In this document: one piece after another, positions 35,020 through 44,074 of the stretch
Position numbering within the stretch: the stretch's first letter is position 1
Layout of the letters: every line of letters begins with the position of its first letter
Assembly: GCA_964417935.1 (NCBI GenBank)
Contig: CAYQKF010000003.1
Span: 34,468 to 98,467, forward strand
From: NIOZ-UU13 sp964417935
GTDB taxonomy: Bacteria > Planctomycetota > Phycisphaerae > Sedimentisphaerales > Anaerobacaceae
DNA length: 64,000 nt
Direction: 5' to 3'
Notes under the pieces: generated by a model
Seen by the model: only the letters and a program-made list of their open reading frames with translations
Database searches by the model: none
What the model was told of the DNA's origin: nothing
Made by a program: the position numbers and the translations under genes

Positions 35020-35047
35020 TTTACTGTTTACTATTGACTATTGAAGG
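35020..35047. repeat. Short heptad tract after the stop codon
   Basis: Four 7-bp units (tttactg, tttacta, ttgacta, ttgaagg) start 3 bp after the TAA of the upstream gene. Confidence 0.55.
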
Positions 35048-35115
35048 CTATTTAAGGCAAGTGGTACTACTATAGGTTCAAAAAGTGTTTTATTTTATTA
35101 TGTTGGGCGTGAGGA

Positions 35116-35742
35116 ATGACTACCCAAGAGATTATTAAGCGATTTTGTGATCAATGTTGCTGGCTTAAAATCGTATATAACGAATACTGCATTCTCTATG
35201 AATCTGGAAAGGATCGCCTAGATCTATTAGATGAAATCGCTCGCCACTTCTTCCATGACCTTCAAGGCATTCTGATTGATTATATATTCCTGAATATCTG
35301 TAAGATAACTGATCCTGCTCATTGTCGGCAAGGTGACAATCTGACAATTAAATATGTTCTTGAACAAATTGATCCTAAAATTCAAAAACAACTTGGGCTC
35401 AGAGAGCTTTCTGAAAGGGTTCATCAATTTAGAGATTACATAGTTGATGCAAGACGAAAACTTATCGCTCATCTGGATGTTGACACAATTCTCTCTAAGA
35501 AAAAATTGGGTGAGTTTCCAAAAAATGCCAATGAGCAATTTTGGTCAGATTTACAGGAATTTGTTAATAGAATTCACAAACATTACTTAGATGGCCCCTT
35601 TCCTCTTGATGCAGTTAATATGTATAACGCCAAAGATCTTGTATGGGCATTAAAGAAAGCGGTATATTTTGATCAGCATTTTGATAAAGTCGTTCATTAT
35701 CACCTTTTTGAGGAAAAAAAGTTTCGATATAGAAATGCTTAA
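35116..35742 (+). CDS. HEPN/AbiU2-like helical protein
   Basis: 208 residues, almost entirely alpha-helical by composition. The region FRDYIVDARRKLIAHLDVD carries an R-x4-H motif, the RNase signature of HEPN domains, in a setting (ID-x-RNK-xAH-x-D-like) that resembles the AbiU2 HEPN group of phage-abortive-infection proteins. Other helices (FHDLQGILIDYIFLNICKI) are also typical of that group. AT-rich composition contrasts with the preceding operon, suggesting transfer. No partner antitoxin is apparent. The ribosome binding site is weak (TGAGGA next to the ATG). Family assignment is tentative. Confidence 0.55.
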   Translation: MTTQEIIKRFCDQCCWLKIVYNEYCILYESGKDRLDLLDEIARHFFHDLQGILIDYIFLNICKITDPAHCRQGDNLTIKYVLEQIDPKIQKQLGLRELSERVHQFRDYIVDARRKLIAHLDVDTILSKKKLGEFPKNANEQFWSDLQEFVNRIHKHYLDGPFPLDAVNMYNAKDLVWALKKAVYFDQHFDKVVHYHLFEEKKFRYRNA

Positions 35743-35871
35743 CAAAACGCTCCAGGGGATTGCGGGGGAGTTCCGCGTCCGTTTAACTTCGCGTCCGACT
35801 GCAAAGCAAAGGAATATTCAGTGGTGTGAAATATCGAAGCCTTAATAATTATGGTATGATGCCAGTGTAAA

Positions 35872-36111
35872 ATGATAAGACCAATTCAACCACACAATCC
35901 ATTCACAGCGGATGCAGAGAAACGCTGGAAGGTCATTCCAGAATGGGAACAGCGGGAAATCCTATGCAACGTATTCTGCAGTAGATGCCTGGGTTCAGTA
36001 CCCATTGTTCTTGAGAAAGCAGAAGTGAGGCGGGAAGAACTGATCCTAAGGGGTAAATGCCAGCATTGCGGCAAAGACATCTGCCACGTTTTTGAACCTG
36101 AGAACGAATAG
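35872..36111 (+). CDS. Small zinc-ribbon protein, unknown function
   Basis: 79 residues. CSRC (about residues 36-39) and CQHC (63-66) form two C-x2-C knuckles separated by ~23 residues, with a further Cys in KDICHVFEP: a small zinc ribbon. The region before it (HNPFTADAEKRWKVIPEWEQREI) has no known match. Short, but the cysteine pattern supports a real gene. No clear ribosome binding site. Confidence 0.5.
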   Translation: MIRPIQPHNPFTADAEKRWKVIPEWEQREILCNVFCSRCLGSVPIVLEKAEVRREELILRGKCQHCGKDICHVFEPENE

Positions 36112-36232
36112 TCAATGTGGTGCGAAATCCTACTCAGCGAAGTTATCTTCGCTACGAAGCACGAGTATCGCAGGCGATATGGCAGGCTGCGATCAAGGCA
36201 GGAACGTTAAGAGCAATATGAAAGGAGCGATT

Positions 36233-36712
36233 ATGAATAAATTCGAAGCAATCTGCGAAGAGTTATTATGCCTGATTGAAGAATGGGAGCCGAAGCTATC
36301 GGCGCTCGGCAATGATGTTATTACCGAGAGACGTAACAGTCAAAATCGCACCATCAAGCAAATTACAGGACACATGGTGGATTCGGCCTCTAATAATACG
36401 CATCGAATAGTTCACCTGCAATACGAGGAAAGCCCCCTGATATTTCCGGATTATGCAAATCTTGGGAATAATGACAGGTGGATTGCCATTCAGAACTATC
36501 AGGAAGAAGACTGGAACGACCTGGTTCAATTATGGAAATATACCAACATGCATATTGTCCACGTGATTGGGAATATAAATATGGAAAAACTGGAGAATGT
36601 CTGGGTATCCGCTTTTAATGAAAAAATATCACTCAAGGCCATGGTCGTTGATTTCCCGCGGCATTTCAAACTACATCTTGACGAAATAAATGAATTAATA
36701 AACAAAGAATAA
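36233..36712 (+). CDS. DinB-like four-helix-bundle protein
   Basis: Start at ATG 36233 with AAAGGAG; upstream extension runs through repeat sequence. 159 residues. QITGHMVDSASNNTHRIVHLQ contains the first metal-type His, TNMHIVHVIG the second and FPRHFKLHLDEI the third, the three-histidine layout of DinB/YfiT bundles. Such proteins often act as thiol-dependent transferases or metalloenzymes in stress responses. Substrate unknown. Precedes the putative glycosidase by 80 bp. Confidence 0.65.
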   Translation: MNKFEAICEELLCLIEEWEPKLSALGNDVITERRNSQNRTIKQITGHMVDSASNNTHRIVHLQYEESPLIFPDYANLGNNDRWIAIQNYQEEDWNDLVQLWKYTNMHIVHVIGNINMEKLENVWVSAFNEKISLKAMVVDFPRHFKLHLDEINELINKE

Positions 36713-36792
36713 ATGCAAGAGTACGGCAAAGGAACAGAAGCACAAAGCAACAAAAAGCAAATGACTATTTTTGTACAAAAAAGGAGGAACCT

Positions 36793-38331
36793 ATGAACAG
36801 ATATACAGAAAGAACCATATTTATTTGGATTGCTGTGGTGCTGATTCTGACAATAACGGCCGAGGGACGCGCGGGTGAAGGTCTTAAGCTGGAAAAGGCC
36901 GGTACTGAAAAAGTTTATTTTACACACAACGGCAGGCCATTGTTGTCCTTTGGGGGGCTGTCGGACTTTATTTTTTATGCGGCAGAGGATGCTTATGACT
37001 ATAAGCTGTGGGCCGACTGGGCCGCCGAGCACGGGATTAACCATATCCGTGCCTATCCGCCTTTGAGCTGGAAGCATATCGAAAAGTTTACGAAAGAAAA
37101 CGGCGGGTCTTTGGATAATATGTTGTTCCCGTATAAAGAAACAAAGCCCGGAAGCAGACAATTTGACCTGACTCGATTTGATGACCGATACTGGCGGCAC
37201 TTTCGGCGACAGTGTGAGTATCTTCGGTCCAAGGGCATCATTATTCACCTGCTGATGTGGAACGGCTGGCAGTTGCGTGCAAGTGATACTCCCGGACGAA
37301 ACAAGTCAGATATCGACTGGGCGGGACATTTCTTTAATCCGGCTAACAACGTGAACTCGTTTACGGACCACCTTGGCGGCGATTTGGAGAACCGCTATGC
37401 GATATATCATTCTGTTGCTGATAAAAAGACCGGCCTTGTGAATGCGCAAAAAGCCTGGCTCAAAAAACTCGTCGAAGTAACGGCTGATTTGGACAACGTC
37501 TATTATGACCTCGTGCACGAAATTAAGGAGCATCACCGCCAGTGGGCAAAGATGCAATCGTGGATTGAAGAAATGGCGCTTACGGTGCGCGAGCACAGTG
37601 TTAGGCTCCGGCCCGGCAAGCAGGTAATTTTTGGGATGGACACCGGCGGATTGAGCGAGTCGCAGAGAAATTGGATATTCACCCGGCCATATTTCGGCCT
37701 TTTGATTTACGGAAAAAAACATACAGTTGCTAATGCCAAGGGCTGGCGAATAAAGTACAACAAGCCCTACATTCCGCAGGAGAGCTGGGACGACAATGGC
37801 CAGAAGTACAGCTATATACACCCGGAACAGCGGGTACACACAAGGAAATATATGTGGAAATTTATGATGGCCAAGTGCCAGCAGATGGATTTATATATGA
37901 AGCCGAGAATAGGTTTCTCCTCGGAGAACCTGCCGAAGTTCCCGCATAATTACAATCCGAACGGCCGAAACAAATTCGAGCACGATGCGTTGGTGCTGAG
38001 GACATTCTGGGACAGCCTGACGGATTACCCGAACCTGTGGTTCAACGGCACAGTCGAGTCCTGGCCCGGCAGCCATAAGTACGTGCTTTCTTCGAGAAAA
38101 GAGGCTGTGGCGTATTGTTCCTCAGCAACCGCCAAAGAGGGTGTAAAATTTGAAAGCCGGCTTCTAAAACTCAAAGCCCTTTCTTTGTCCGCTGGCAGCT
38201 ACAGAGTGGATATTATCAAGCCGGACAGAGGGGTACTCATGACCCACCAACTGGCTGTAGAGAACGGCTCTATATCAGTCAGACTGCCGGCGTTTACCGA
38301 CGACATTGCGGTGCACATTTACAGAAGATAA
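36793..38331 (+). CDS. Secreted putative glycoside hydrolase, TIM-barrel type
   Basis: 512 residues, GGAGG upstream and a signal peptide (IFIWIAVVLILTITAEG). PLLSFGGLSDFIFYAAED, WAAEHGINHIRAYPP, SKGIIIHLLMWNGWQL and DNVYYDLVHEIKEHHRQWAKM follow the strand-by-strand pattern of clan GH-A-like barrels. The Glu in HEIKEH is a candidate acid/base and QESWDDNG a candidate second acidic site. The C-terminal ~90 residues (VAYCSSATA ... GSYRVDIIKPDRG) look like a beta-sandwich. It resembles the DUF4038/DUF6298-type putative glycosidases, without a defined substrate. Role in polysaccharide degradation is inferred from export and neighbourhood. Confidence 0.7.
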   Translation: MNRYTERTIFIWIAVVLILTITAEGRAGEGLKLEKAGTEKVYFTHNGRPLLSFGGLSDFIFYAAEDAYDYKLWADWAAEHGINHIRAYPPLSWKHIEKFTKENGGSLDNMLFPYKETKPGSRQFDLTRFDDRYWRHFRRQCEYLRSKGIIIHLLMWNGWQLRASDTPGRNKSDIDWAGHFFNPANNVNSFTDHLGGDLENRYAIYHSVADKKTGLVNAQKAWLKKLVEVTADLDNVYYDLVHEIKEHHRQWAKMQSWIEEMALTVREHSVRLRPGKQVIFGMDTGGLSESQRNWIFTRPYFGLLIYGKKHTVANAKGWRIKYNKPYIPQESWDDNGQKYSYIHPEQRVHTRKYMWKFMMAKCQQMDLYMKPRIGFSSENLPKFPHNYNPNGRNKFEHDALVLRTFWDSLTDYPNLWFNGTVESWPGSHKYVLSSRKEAVAYCSSATAKEGVKFESRLLKLKALSLSAGSYRVDIIKPDRGVLMTHQLAVENGSISVRLPAFTDDIAVHIYRR

Positions 38332-38348
38332 AATTTTGCGTGATATTA

Positions 38349-38657
38349 TTAGCTGCTTTTGAGCTTTTCTATTATCTCCTGTACCTCTTCAGCGCCTTCG
38401 TCATAGAATTTTTCTTCATCCGGGGCGAGCTGCCTTAGCAACCGAATGAACTCGCCGGCGTGCACTTTCTCCTCATCGGCTATGTCCTTCAAGACCTCCT
38501 GAGCGAGTTTGTCATCGGTTGATTCGGCAAGCTGCATGTAGAGCTGGACAGCTTCATACTCTGCGGCGACCATAAACCTTATGGCGCGAATCAATTCGGA
38601 ATCTGTGAGCTTTCTGTCGTTTGCAAGCCCGGAAAAAGGTGAACCAAATTCAGGCAT
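38349..38657 (-). CDS. Encapsulated-ferritin-like protein (orphan)
   Basis: Start at ATG 38657, with GGAGGT upstream; a longer frame from 38708 adds a basic leader and is less likely. 102 residues. LTDSELIRAIRFMVAAEYEAVQLYMQLAE and IADEEKVHAGEFIRLLRQL match the short ferritin-like family that includes encapsulated ferritins. E in AAEYEA and E-x2-H in DEEKVH are the di-iron ligands. These proteins form ring-like assemblies with ferroxidase activity and are usually loaded in an encapsulin shell. No encapsulin shell gene is adjacent. The C-terminus (AEEVQEIIEKLKSS) could hold a targeting tail. Confidence 0.8.
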   Translation of the reverse strand: MPEFGSPFSGLANDRKLTDSELIRAIRFMVAAEYEAVQLYMQLAESTDDKLAQEVLKDIADEEKVHAGEFIRLLRQLAPDEEKFYDEGAEEVQEIIEKLKSS

Positions 38658-38872
38658 AATCAACCTCCATTTTAAAAATTTTGTCAATATCTTTTTCATA
38701 TATACCAATAAACCGGGCGGATGACAATGATAGTTCTTATGATAAGTGGTGCGAGATGTTGCACCCTATAAGGCTGCTGGATTCCCGCTTCCGCGGGAAT
38801 GACAAGTAATCTATCCGCAACAGGTGCTAATTACATGCACTGTTTGTTTTATTAACATGGCCGGTTCAGGTC
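38658..38872. repeat. Spacer with a dispersed palindrome
   Basis: ggattcccgcttccgcgggaatgac (from 38777) followed by ctatccgcaacag matches the parts of the inverted-repeat element at 54521-54636. Confidence 0.55.
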
Positions 38873-40270
38873 TCAGCGGAATTGATGGCCCTTGAATCTT
38901 TTTTCTTTATCGAGGACATCTCCTATAAGATTTTCGGTGTGTGATTGTCTTGCATAGGCTTTCATTTTAGCTAAGATGTCCGGGTGCTCATCTGCTATAT
39001 TATTCTGTTCGCTGATGTCCTTACTGAGGTCATACAATTCAAATGGTTTGTTCTTGCCGGGTTTGACGGCCTTGTAGTTATCCATACGCACAGCTACCTG
39101 CTCCTTGTGCTCCCAGTAGAGGAATTTGTGTTTTTTCTGCTTACGGCCGGCGGCGTGCTCACCTAATAGTGTCGGAACGATTGATATCCCATCAATATTG
39201 TCCGGCGGCTCAACCCCGGCAAGTTCGGCTAAGGTCGGCATAACATCCGGGAAGTGCCACAAATGCTCGTTGACAACACCGGCTTTAATCCTGCCGGGCC
39301 AGCGCACAATCATCGGGATACGCAAACCGCCTTCGTATAGATTTCCCTTTTGTCCTCGAAAATATCTGTTCGGGTCAAAGAAATTATCGAAACCACCTCT
39401 GCCGCCATTATCGCCGCAGACGAACACAATCGTGTTATCGTCTATTTCGAACTCTTTGAGCAAAGCGAAAATTTGCCCGATTTGCCGGTCATCCATTTTC
39501 ACCATCGCAGCATACACCTTTGCATCTTTGGGAACACCGGTCCAGGGCTTATCTTTGAATTCCTGCCAGGCCGGTTCATCTTCCGGGATTCCCCAGCGGC
39601 CGTGTGGCGGGGTCCAGGCGCAGTAGCAGAAAAACGGCCTGTCCTTATTCTCACGAATAAACTTCATTGACTCGTCGAATATCAGATAGTGCGAGAATTG
39701 CTTTCCTTTGTAGAAGTCGCCGGTGTTGCCTTCAAGTGGTACTTTTTCGCCGTTTCGCACAAGATAGTTGGGGAAAAACGAGTGGGCGTGTGTTTGATTA
39801 TAGTAGCCGAAGAAAATATCGAAGCCGTGTTTTTCGGGAACGCCGGTAGTTCCCCGGTCGCCGCAGCCCCACTTGCCGAAGCCGCCAGTAGCATAGTTGG
39901 CTTGCTTGAGCACTTCTGCGACGGTTACATCCTCGGCCCGCATCGGCCAGACCTGGCTGTTCTTGCGCACAGTGCAATGGCCAGTGTGTTGGCCCGTCAT
40001 CAGTGCGCAGCGTGTCGGTGCACACACGGGGCCACCAGCCAAGGCTTGTGTGAAACGCATACCCTCGGTTGCCATCCGATCTATGTTCGGAGTCTCGAGA
40101 TACTTATTACCCATACAGGACAATTCGAAGTAGCCAAGCTCATCCAACATTATATAGATGATATTTGGCTTTTTGCCTTTTGCGATATTCTGCGGCGCCT
40201 GAGCACATCCCGGCGTCACAAGCACTGCCGCACCGAACCCGACGGCTTTTAAGAAGTCACGACGTTTCAT
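38873..40270 (-). CDS. Sulfatase (arylsulfatase A family), Tat-exported
   Basis: 465 residues, AGAGGA before the ATG. MKRRDFLKAVGFGAAV is a twin-arginine signal ending in a lipobox-like TPGC (Cys22). The active-site motif is C83-A-P-T-R. The first metal block reads IMLDELGYFEL, with Asp-Glu where most sulfatases have Asp-Asp; Glu can replace the second metal ligand. GKWGCGD, VCGDNGG and LRIPMIVRWPG complete the signature. The N-terminus is closely similar to the sulfatase at 17580, whereas the HGFDIFFGYYNQTHAHSFFP region is closer to that at 16015. Confidence 0.93.
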   Translation of the reverse strand: MKRRDFLKAVGFGAAVLVTPGCAQAPQNIAKGKKPNIIYIMLDELGYFELSCMGNKYLETPNIDRMATEGMRFTQALAGGPVCAPTRCALMTGQHTGHCTVRKNSQVWPMRAEDVTVAEVLKQANYATGGFGKWGCGDRGTTGVPEKHGFDIFFGYYNQTHAHSFFPNYLVRNGEKVPLEGNTGDFYKGKQFSHYLIFDESMKFIRENKDRPFFCYCAWTPPHGRWGIPEDEPAWQEFKDKPWTGVPKDAKVYAAMVKMDDRQIGQIFALLKEFEIDDNTIVFVCGDNGGRGGFDNFFDPNRYFRGQKGNLYEGGLRIPMIVRWPGRIKAGVVNEHLWHFPDVMPTLAELAGVEPPDNIDGISIVPTLLGEHAAGRKQKKHKFLYWEHKEQVAVRMDNYKAVKPGKNKPFELYDLSKDISEQNNIADEHPDILAKMKAYARQSHTENLIGDVLDKEKRFKGHQFR

Positions 40271-40394
40271 AAAATCCTCTTAGCTCTTTTCTGCTTTTGT
40301 TTTTATTCCGCATCGAAGCCTGCCCTGGGCAAAGCCGAATGGGTGCGGAATGACAGTTCCTCAAACGCCGACTAAATCCTTCCATCCACAACCG

Positions 40395-41852
40395 TCAGAT
40401 GTGGACGACTTTTATGCCAGCGAGTTGGCAGTATGCTTTGAACGGAAGCTCCAGGTCACCATATATGAACAGTTGGTGGAAGCCCTTTGTGTCGCGGCAA
40501 TCTGCGACATCATCCAGCTCAAGCTCGACGGAAGTACGGCAACCTCCTGCGGGCGGGGTATCGATGTTGCGGAGCACCCGGCCTGTACCTAAAATAATGG
40601 ATTCTGGGCCCTGGAATTTCATAATAGTAACCTTTTGGCCAACTCGCCAGAGCACCTGCATAGCGACGCCAACGTTCGACTCGGAGTGACTGCGGAGGAT
40701 AAAAGGTTCTGGTGACTTGTCGAAGCCATCGAGTCTGGTTCCGCACGTGCAGTGGGCCCCCATCAGCGTGTTGTTGACGGTATTGGGCGCAGGGTCCTGC
40801 ATAAATCCGGGCCGGTCGAACAGAAGGTTCGTCAGGCGTGTGGAGATGGCGGCGTTCCAGTCGGCTTCGCAGGTGCCGAGTCCGCCCTCGTCGCGTAGCC
40901 GGGAGAAGGCAAGGCAGGGTGGTTGTATCAGGCGGCGACTAACGGGACCCAGGCAATCCATCGAGAAGCCCTGGCAATTGTCGGCTGCCATGAGGTTCCG
41001 GCAGACGAAGTAGTTCTTGGCAGCAGTGAGGATGTCTTTCCTTGTCGGTTCGACGATTTTCTTAGCGTTCTTAGTGTAATAAGCGGCCATGGCTCGCACT
41101 TCATCGCTGTCCTGGATCTTCTTGAACTCGTCGAGGAAGCGTTTGCTTGGGATGTAGTGGAGCGTGGTGCCGATGACGTTGAGTTTTTTGTCCTCGGTCT
41201 TGTTACCTCTGACAATGCAGATGCGGGTGTTCTTCATCTGCCAGATGGTATTAAGCATTCGAATGCCGAATTCAAGCCAGTCGAGGTCCTGCGTCGCGGC
41301 GGCAAAGACGCCGTCGATATTCCGGGTTCCCTGGAGGTGTGAGGTAAAGGAAGTTCCCATAGGACTGAAGACAATCGTCGGGATGTTGCCGCGGTTCTTG
41401 GCGATGTTGTTGACGTGAGGCCATGAACCGGAACCGCCGTAGTGCAGGCACATGCAGGTAACCACCAGCCCATCCGGCGGTCGTTTCTTGAGCTGCTCAA
41501 GGTATGCGCTGACGGCGCTGTCGCTGTCGAGAGGTTCATCTCTGACCTCAAGCCGGACGCCGAACTTTCCGGCGGCAGAGGTGAGTATCTTGGTGTATTG
41601 GCGCTGGCGGGCTTCGATGTCGTAGGCGGCGCCGGGCCAGCCCATCCAGTATCTTTCGACTTTTGGGTGCGCAAATACCGCCTGGATAACCGGCTTGCCG
41701 GCGGGCTTCGGCTGGGCGGCGTACAGCGATGAAGCGAAGTCAAGCAAGCCTATCTTCGTAGCTACAGCCATAGCGCCCGTGGTTGTTAGGAAACTACGAC
41801 GATTCATTGAGAGGGGGCAGCCTGATTTGCTACTGGTTTTGTCAGTTTGCAT
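40395..41852 (-). CDS. Tat-exported L-fucose/L-arabinose isomerase-like protein
   Basis: 485 residues. AAGGAGG before ATG 41852 decides the start; MNRRSFLTTTGAMAVATK then forms a twin-arginine signal from residue 16. QAVFAHPKVERYWMGWPG begins the first domain. Later blocks include SMDCLGP, LGTCEADWNAAISTRLTNLLFDRPGFMQDP and MGAHCTCGTRLDGF, which resemble the metal-site and C-terminal regions of the fucose/arabinose isomerase superfamily. These interconvert aldoses and ketoses using a divalent metal. An exported version is unusual: such enzymes are normally cytoplasmic. The function may thus be sugar binding or a different reaction. Substrate not inferable. Confidence 0.75.
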   Translation of the reverse strand: MQTDKTSSKSGCPLSMNRRSFLTTTGAMAVATKIGLLDFASSLYAAQPKPAGKPVIQAVFAHPKVERYWMGWPGAAYDIEARQRQYTKILTSAAGKFGVRLEVRDEPLDSDSAVSAYLEQLKKRPPDGLVVTCMCLHYGGSGSWPHVNNIAKNRGNIPTIVFSPMGTSFTSHLQGTRNIDGVFAAATQDLDWLEFGIRMLNTIWQMKNTRICIVRGNKTEDKKLNVIGTTLHYIPSKRFLDEFKKIQDSDEVRAMAAYYTKNAKKIVEPTRKDILTAAKNYFVCRNLMAADNCQGFSMDCLGPVSRRLIQPPCLAFSRLRDEGGLGTCEADWNAAISTRLTNLLFDRPGFMQDPAPNTVNNTLMGAHCTCGTRLDGFDKSPEPFILRSHSESNVGVAMQVLWRVGQKVTIMKFQGPESIILGTGRVLRNIDTPPAGGCRTSVELELDDVADCRDTKGFHQLFIYGDLELPFKAYCQLAGIKVVHI

Positions 41853-42068
41853 TGTGATTCCTCCTTATACGTAAGGGTTTTATTACCGAAAGCATAAATT
41901 GACCTTTTTGCAAAACGCATAAAACAATTGAATTTTACTATAAGTCTGCCGAAATAATCAAGCAAATAATCCTTTAAGCTTGTAAATATGCGCTGCGGTG
42001 ATTATATTTTTTGTCAGCTTATTTGCTGTAAGCGCTTATTAAAGGAGCTGAAATACCGAGGGCATAAA

Positions 42069-42866
42069 ATGAAACCTAAACTTGTAGTCATCGGCGCCGC
42101 CGGTCGAATGGGCAGGCGTATCCTTTCGTTGGCAGCCGAGACCGGCTGGTTCGATATTATTGCGGCGGTTGAAAGACAGGGCCATACCGACGTCGGCAAA
42201 GACGCGGGCCTTGTGGCCGGGGCCGGGCCGATGAATGTTAAGCTGGCTGATGTATTCGGCGCTTTCGCTGACGTGGCAATAGATTTTTCAGAAGCCCAGG
42301 CGGTGGATAAGACCATTGATTACTGTCTCGAAAATAGCGTTGCTTTGGTATCAGGCACTACCGGACTGAGCAGTCAGCAGCGTGAAAAAATCAAAGCGGC
42401 CTCTGAAAAAATACCAGTTATATACGATACCAATATGAGTGTCGGTATGAACGTCCTGTTCGGCCTTGTGGGTAAAGTTGCTGCGATGCTCGGCGATGAA
42501 TACGATATAGAGATAATCGAGCAGCACCATCGCTTCAAAAAGGACGCTCCGAGCGGCAGCGCTCTTACATTAGCCGAGAATATCTGCAAGGCAACCGGCC
42601 GAGATTTTCCCGAAACTCTTATTCCCGGCAGAAGCGGCAAAGATGCCTTGAGGCAAAAAGGCACTATTGGTATGCACGCCGTCCGTGCAGGTGATATCAC
42701 CGGCGTTCATTCGATAATCTTTGGCACATTAGGCGAGACCGTTACTCTCAATCATACCGCCAACAGCAGAGACACTTTCGCCCGAGGGGCATTACGAGCG
42801 GCAAAATGGCTGGTTGGAAAAGAGCCGGCCTTGTATCCAATGACCGACGTCCTTGGTATTTCATAG
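42069..42866 (+). CDS. dapB: 4-hydroxy-tetrahydrodipicolinate reductase
   Basis: The ATG at 42069 gives the normal 265-residue length; an upstream extension to 41988 lacks homology. KLVVIGAAGRMGRRI is the NAD(P) loop, SGTTGLS and EQHHRFKKDAPSGSAL are the catalytic blocks (His-His and Lys of the active site, then the substrate-binding GSAL). IGMHAVRAGDITGVHSI is the C-terminal marker. It reduces the dihydrodipicolinate precursor in the lysine and meso-diaminopimelate pathway. No other lysine genes adjoin. Convergent with darG. Confidence 0.96.
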   Translation: MKPKLVVIGAAGRMGRRILSLAAETGWFDIIAAVERQGHTDVGKDAGLVAGAGPMNVKLADVFGAFADVAIDFSEAQAVDKTIDYCLENSVALVSGTTGLSSQQREKIKAASEKIPVIYDTNMSVGMNVLFGLVGKVAAMLGDEYDIEIIEQHHRFKKDAPSGSALTLAENICKATGRDFPETLIPGRSGKDALRQKGTIGMHAVRAGDITGVHSIIFGTLGETVTLNHTANSRDTFARGALRAAKWLVGKEPALYPMTDVLGIS

Positions 42867-42934
42867 TTCAGAACGATTGGATATTTACTATTACGCACTT
42901 ATGCAGATGAGGCATCACGTTACATAACATATTC

Positions 42935-44065
42935 TCAAACGTATATCTCACTTTCTTCAGACACAGGTAATCTATCATCAGGTTTCACATCAAGCCAATG
43001 CAGCATACCAAGATTGCGGATAGTTGAGGCGACCGTTGTTTTATCTAATCTCGGTTTCCTTCGCTGTTTCCATTGCATCACTGCTTCAAGGACATCCATT
43101 TCTGAGACTGGGGATTTGCTCTTTTGCTTAAGTTCAGTTACGGTAAATATTACCGTGGCAATTGTTTCCGCTTGTGTTGTGTCCACTCGCATAAACAAGT
43201 CTGTGGTTTTTTCAATTACATAAGCGTATTTTTCCAGCAAAGACTCATAGCGTTTCCGATATCCATCGAAACCCGGGCCCACCTTGACTTCGAACATTCT
43301 GCCCAAACGTTCTTCCTGCAAGAGATTATTATTAATTAACTTTGATTCGGCGAGTTTAAGCTCTTTGGAAAAGGGTCCAGAACTTGATTTCTGATAGTTA
43401 AATCCTGTAGGAAGTCCTTGTTGAGTAGCTACATAGGCGATCTTTTGAAAAATCGTCCTGCCAACAGTCCAATGATATGGCTGTTTTTCAATCCGGTGTA
43501 AAATCTCGACAAGACCTACCCAAGCAGGATTAAAGGGAATCTGTTTATTCCTTGGGGAGCCGTAATCAGGCTTCATAGATTCGCCGGCTTTTTTTAGAAA
43601 TGACTTGGTCAGATCTGTAGGACTCGTACCATATGGAGCATAGATTTCAACAGGAATCTCCATTTGTTTGGCTCGACTATAAATCAGGGGGCCAACGACT
43701 TTCCATTCCAATTGACCGTTTCCACAGCCGAGCGGTGGAATTGCTATCGAAGTAATACCCCATTCTTTATAATGTGCTAAAAGAAAATCTAAGCCCTGCT
43801 CAATATCGCTTGCTTTGGAGACAGACTTCCAGTGGTCTTTGGTCGGGAAATTCACAATCTGCGGACCTATTAAACTCTTGTATATATAAGGGCGACCTAC
43901 ATGTATTTCATTACGTTTGCACCGTTCTAAATAGTCTTTGAACATCTTGGGAAATCGCTTCTTAAACTCCAGAGCTATTCCCTTACCCATAATACCAACA
44001 CAATTTACTGTGTTGACGAGGGTTTGTGCTTTGGATTTCAAAATGTCACCTATTAGAATCTTCAT
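42935..44065 (-). CDS. darG: DarG antitoxin: macrodomain DNA ADP-ribosylglycohydrolase with DarT-binding C-terminus
   Basis: 376 residues; AGAGGA before the ATG, 9 bp after the darT stop. Residues 1-155 are a macrodomain: VNTVNCVGIMGKGIALEFKK is the ADP-ribose loop and IAIPPLGCGNGQLEW the second. The rest (NPAWVGLVEILHRIEKQPYH, TIFQKIAYVATQQGLPTGF, GPFSKELKLAESKLINNNLL) matches the conserved C-terminal part of DarG proteins. DarG removes the ADP-ribose that DarT attaches to thymidine in single-stranded DNA and also binds DarT directly. The toxin-first order with tight spacing is the usual DarTG arrangement. Confidence 0.93.
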   Translation of the reverse strand: MKILIGDILKSKAQTLVNTVNCVGIMGKGIALEFKKRFPKMFKDYLERCKRNEIHVGRPYIYKSLIGPQIVNFPTKDHWKSVSKASDIEQGLDFLLAHYKEWGITSIAIPPLGCGNGQLEWKVVGPLIYSRAKQMEIPVEIYAPYGTSPTDLTKSFLKKAGESMKPDYGSPRNKQIPFNPAWVGLVEILHRIEKQPYHWTVGRTIFQKIAYVATQQGLPTGFNYQKSSSGPFSKELKLAESKLINNNLLQEERLGRMFEVKVGPGFDGYRKRYESLLEKYAYVIEKTTDLFMRVDTTQAETIATVIFTVTELKQKSKSPVSEMDVLEAVMQWKQRRKPRLDKTTVASTIRNLGMLHWLDVKPDDRLPVSEESEIYV

Positions 44066-44074
44066 AACATCCTC

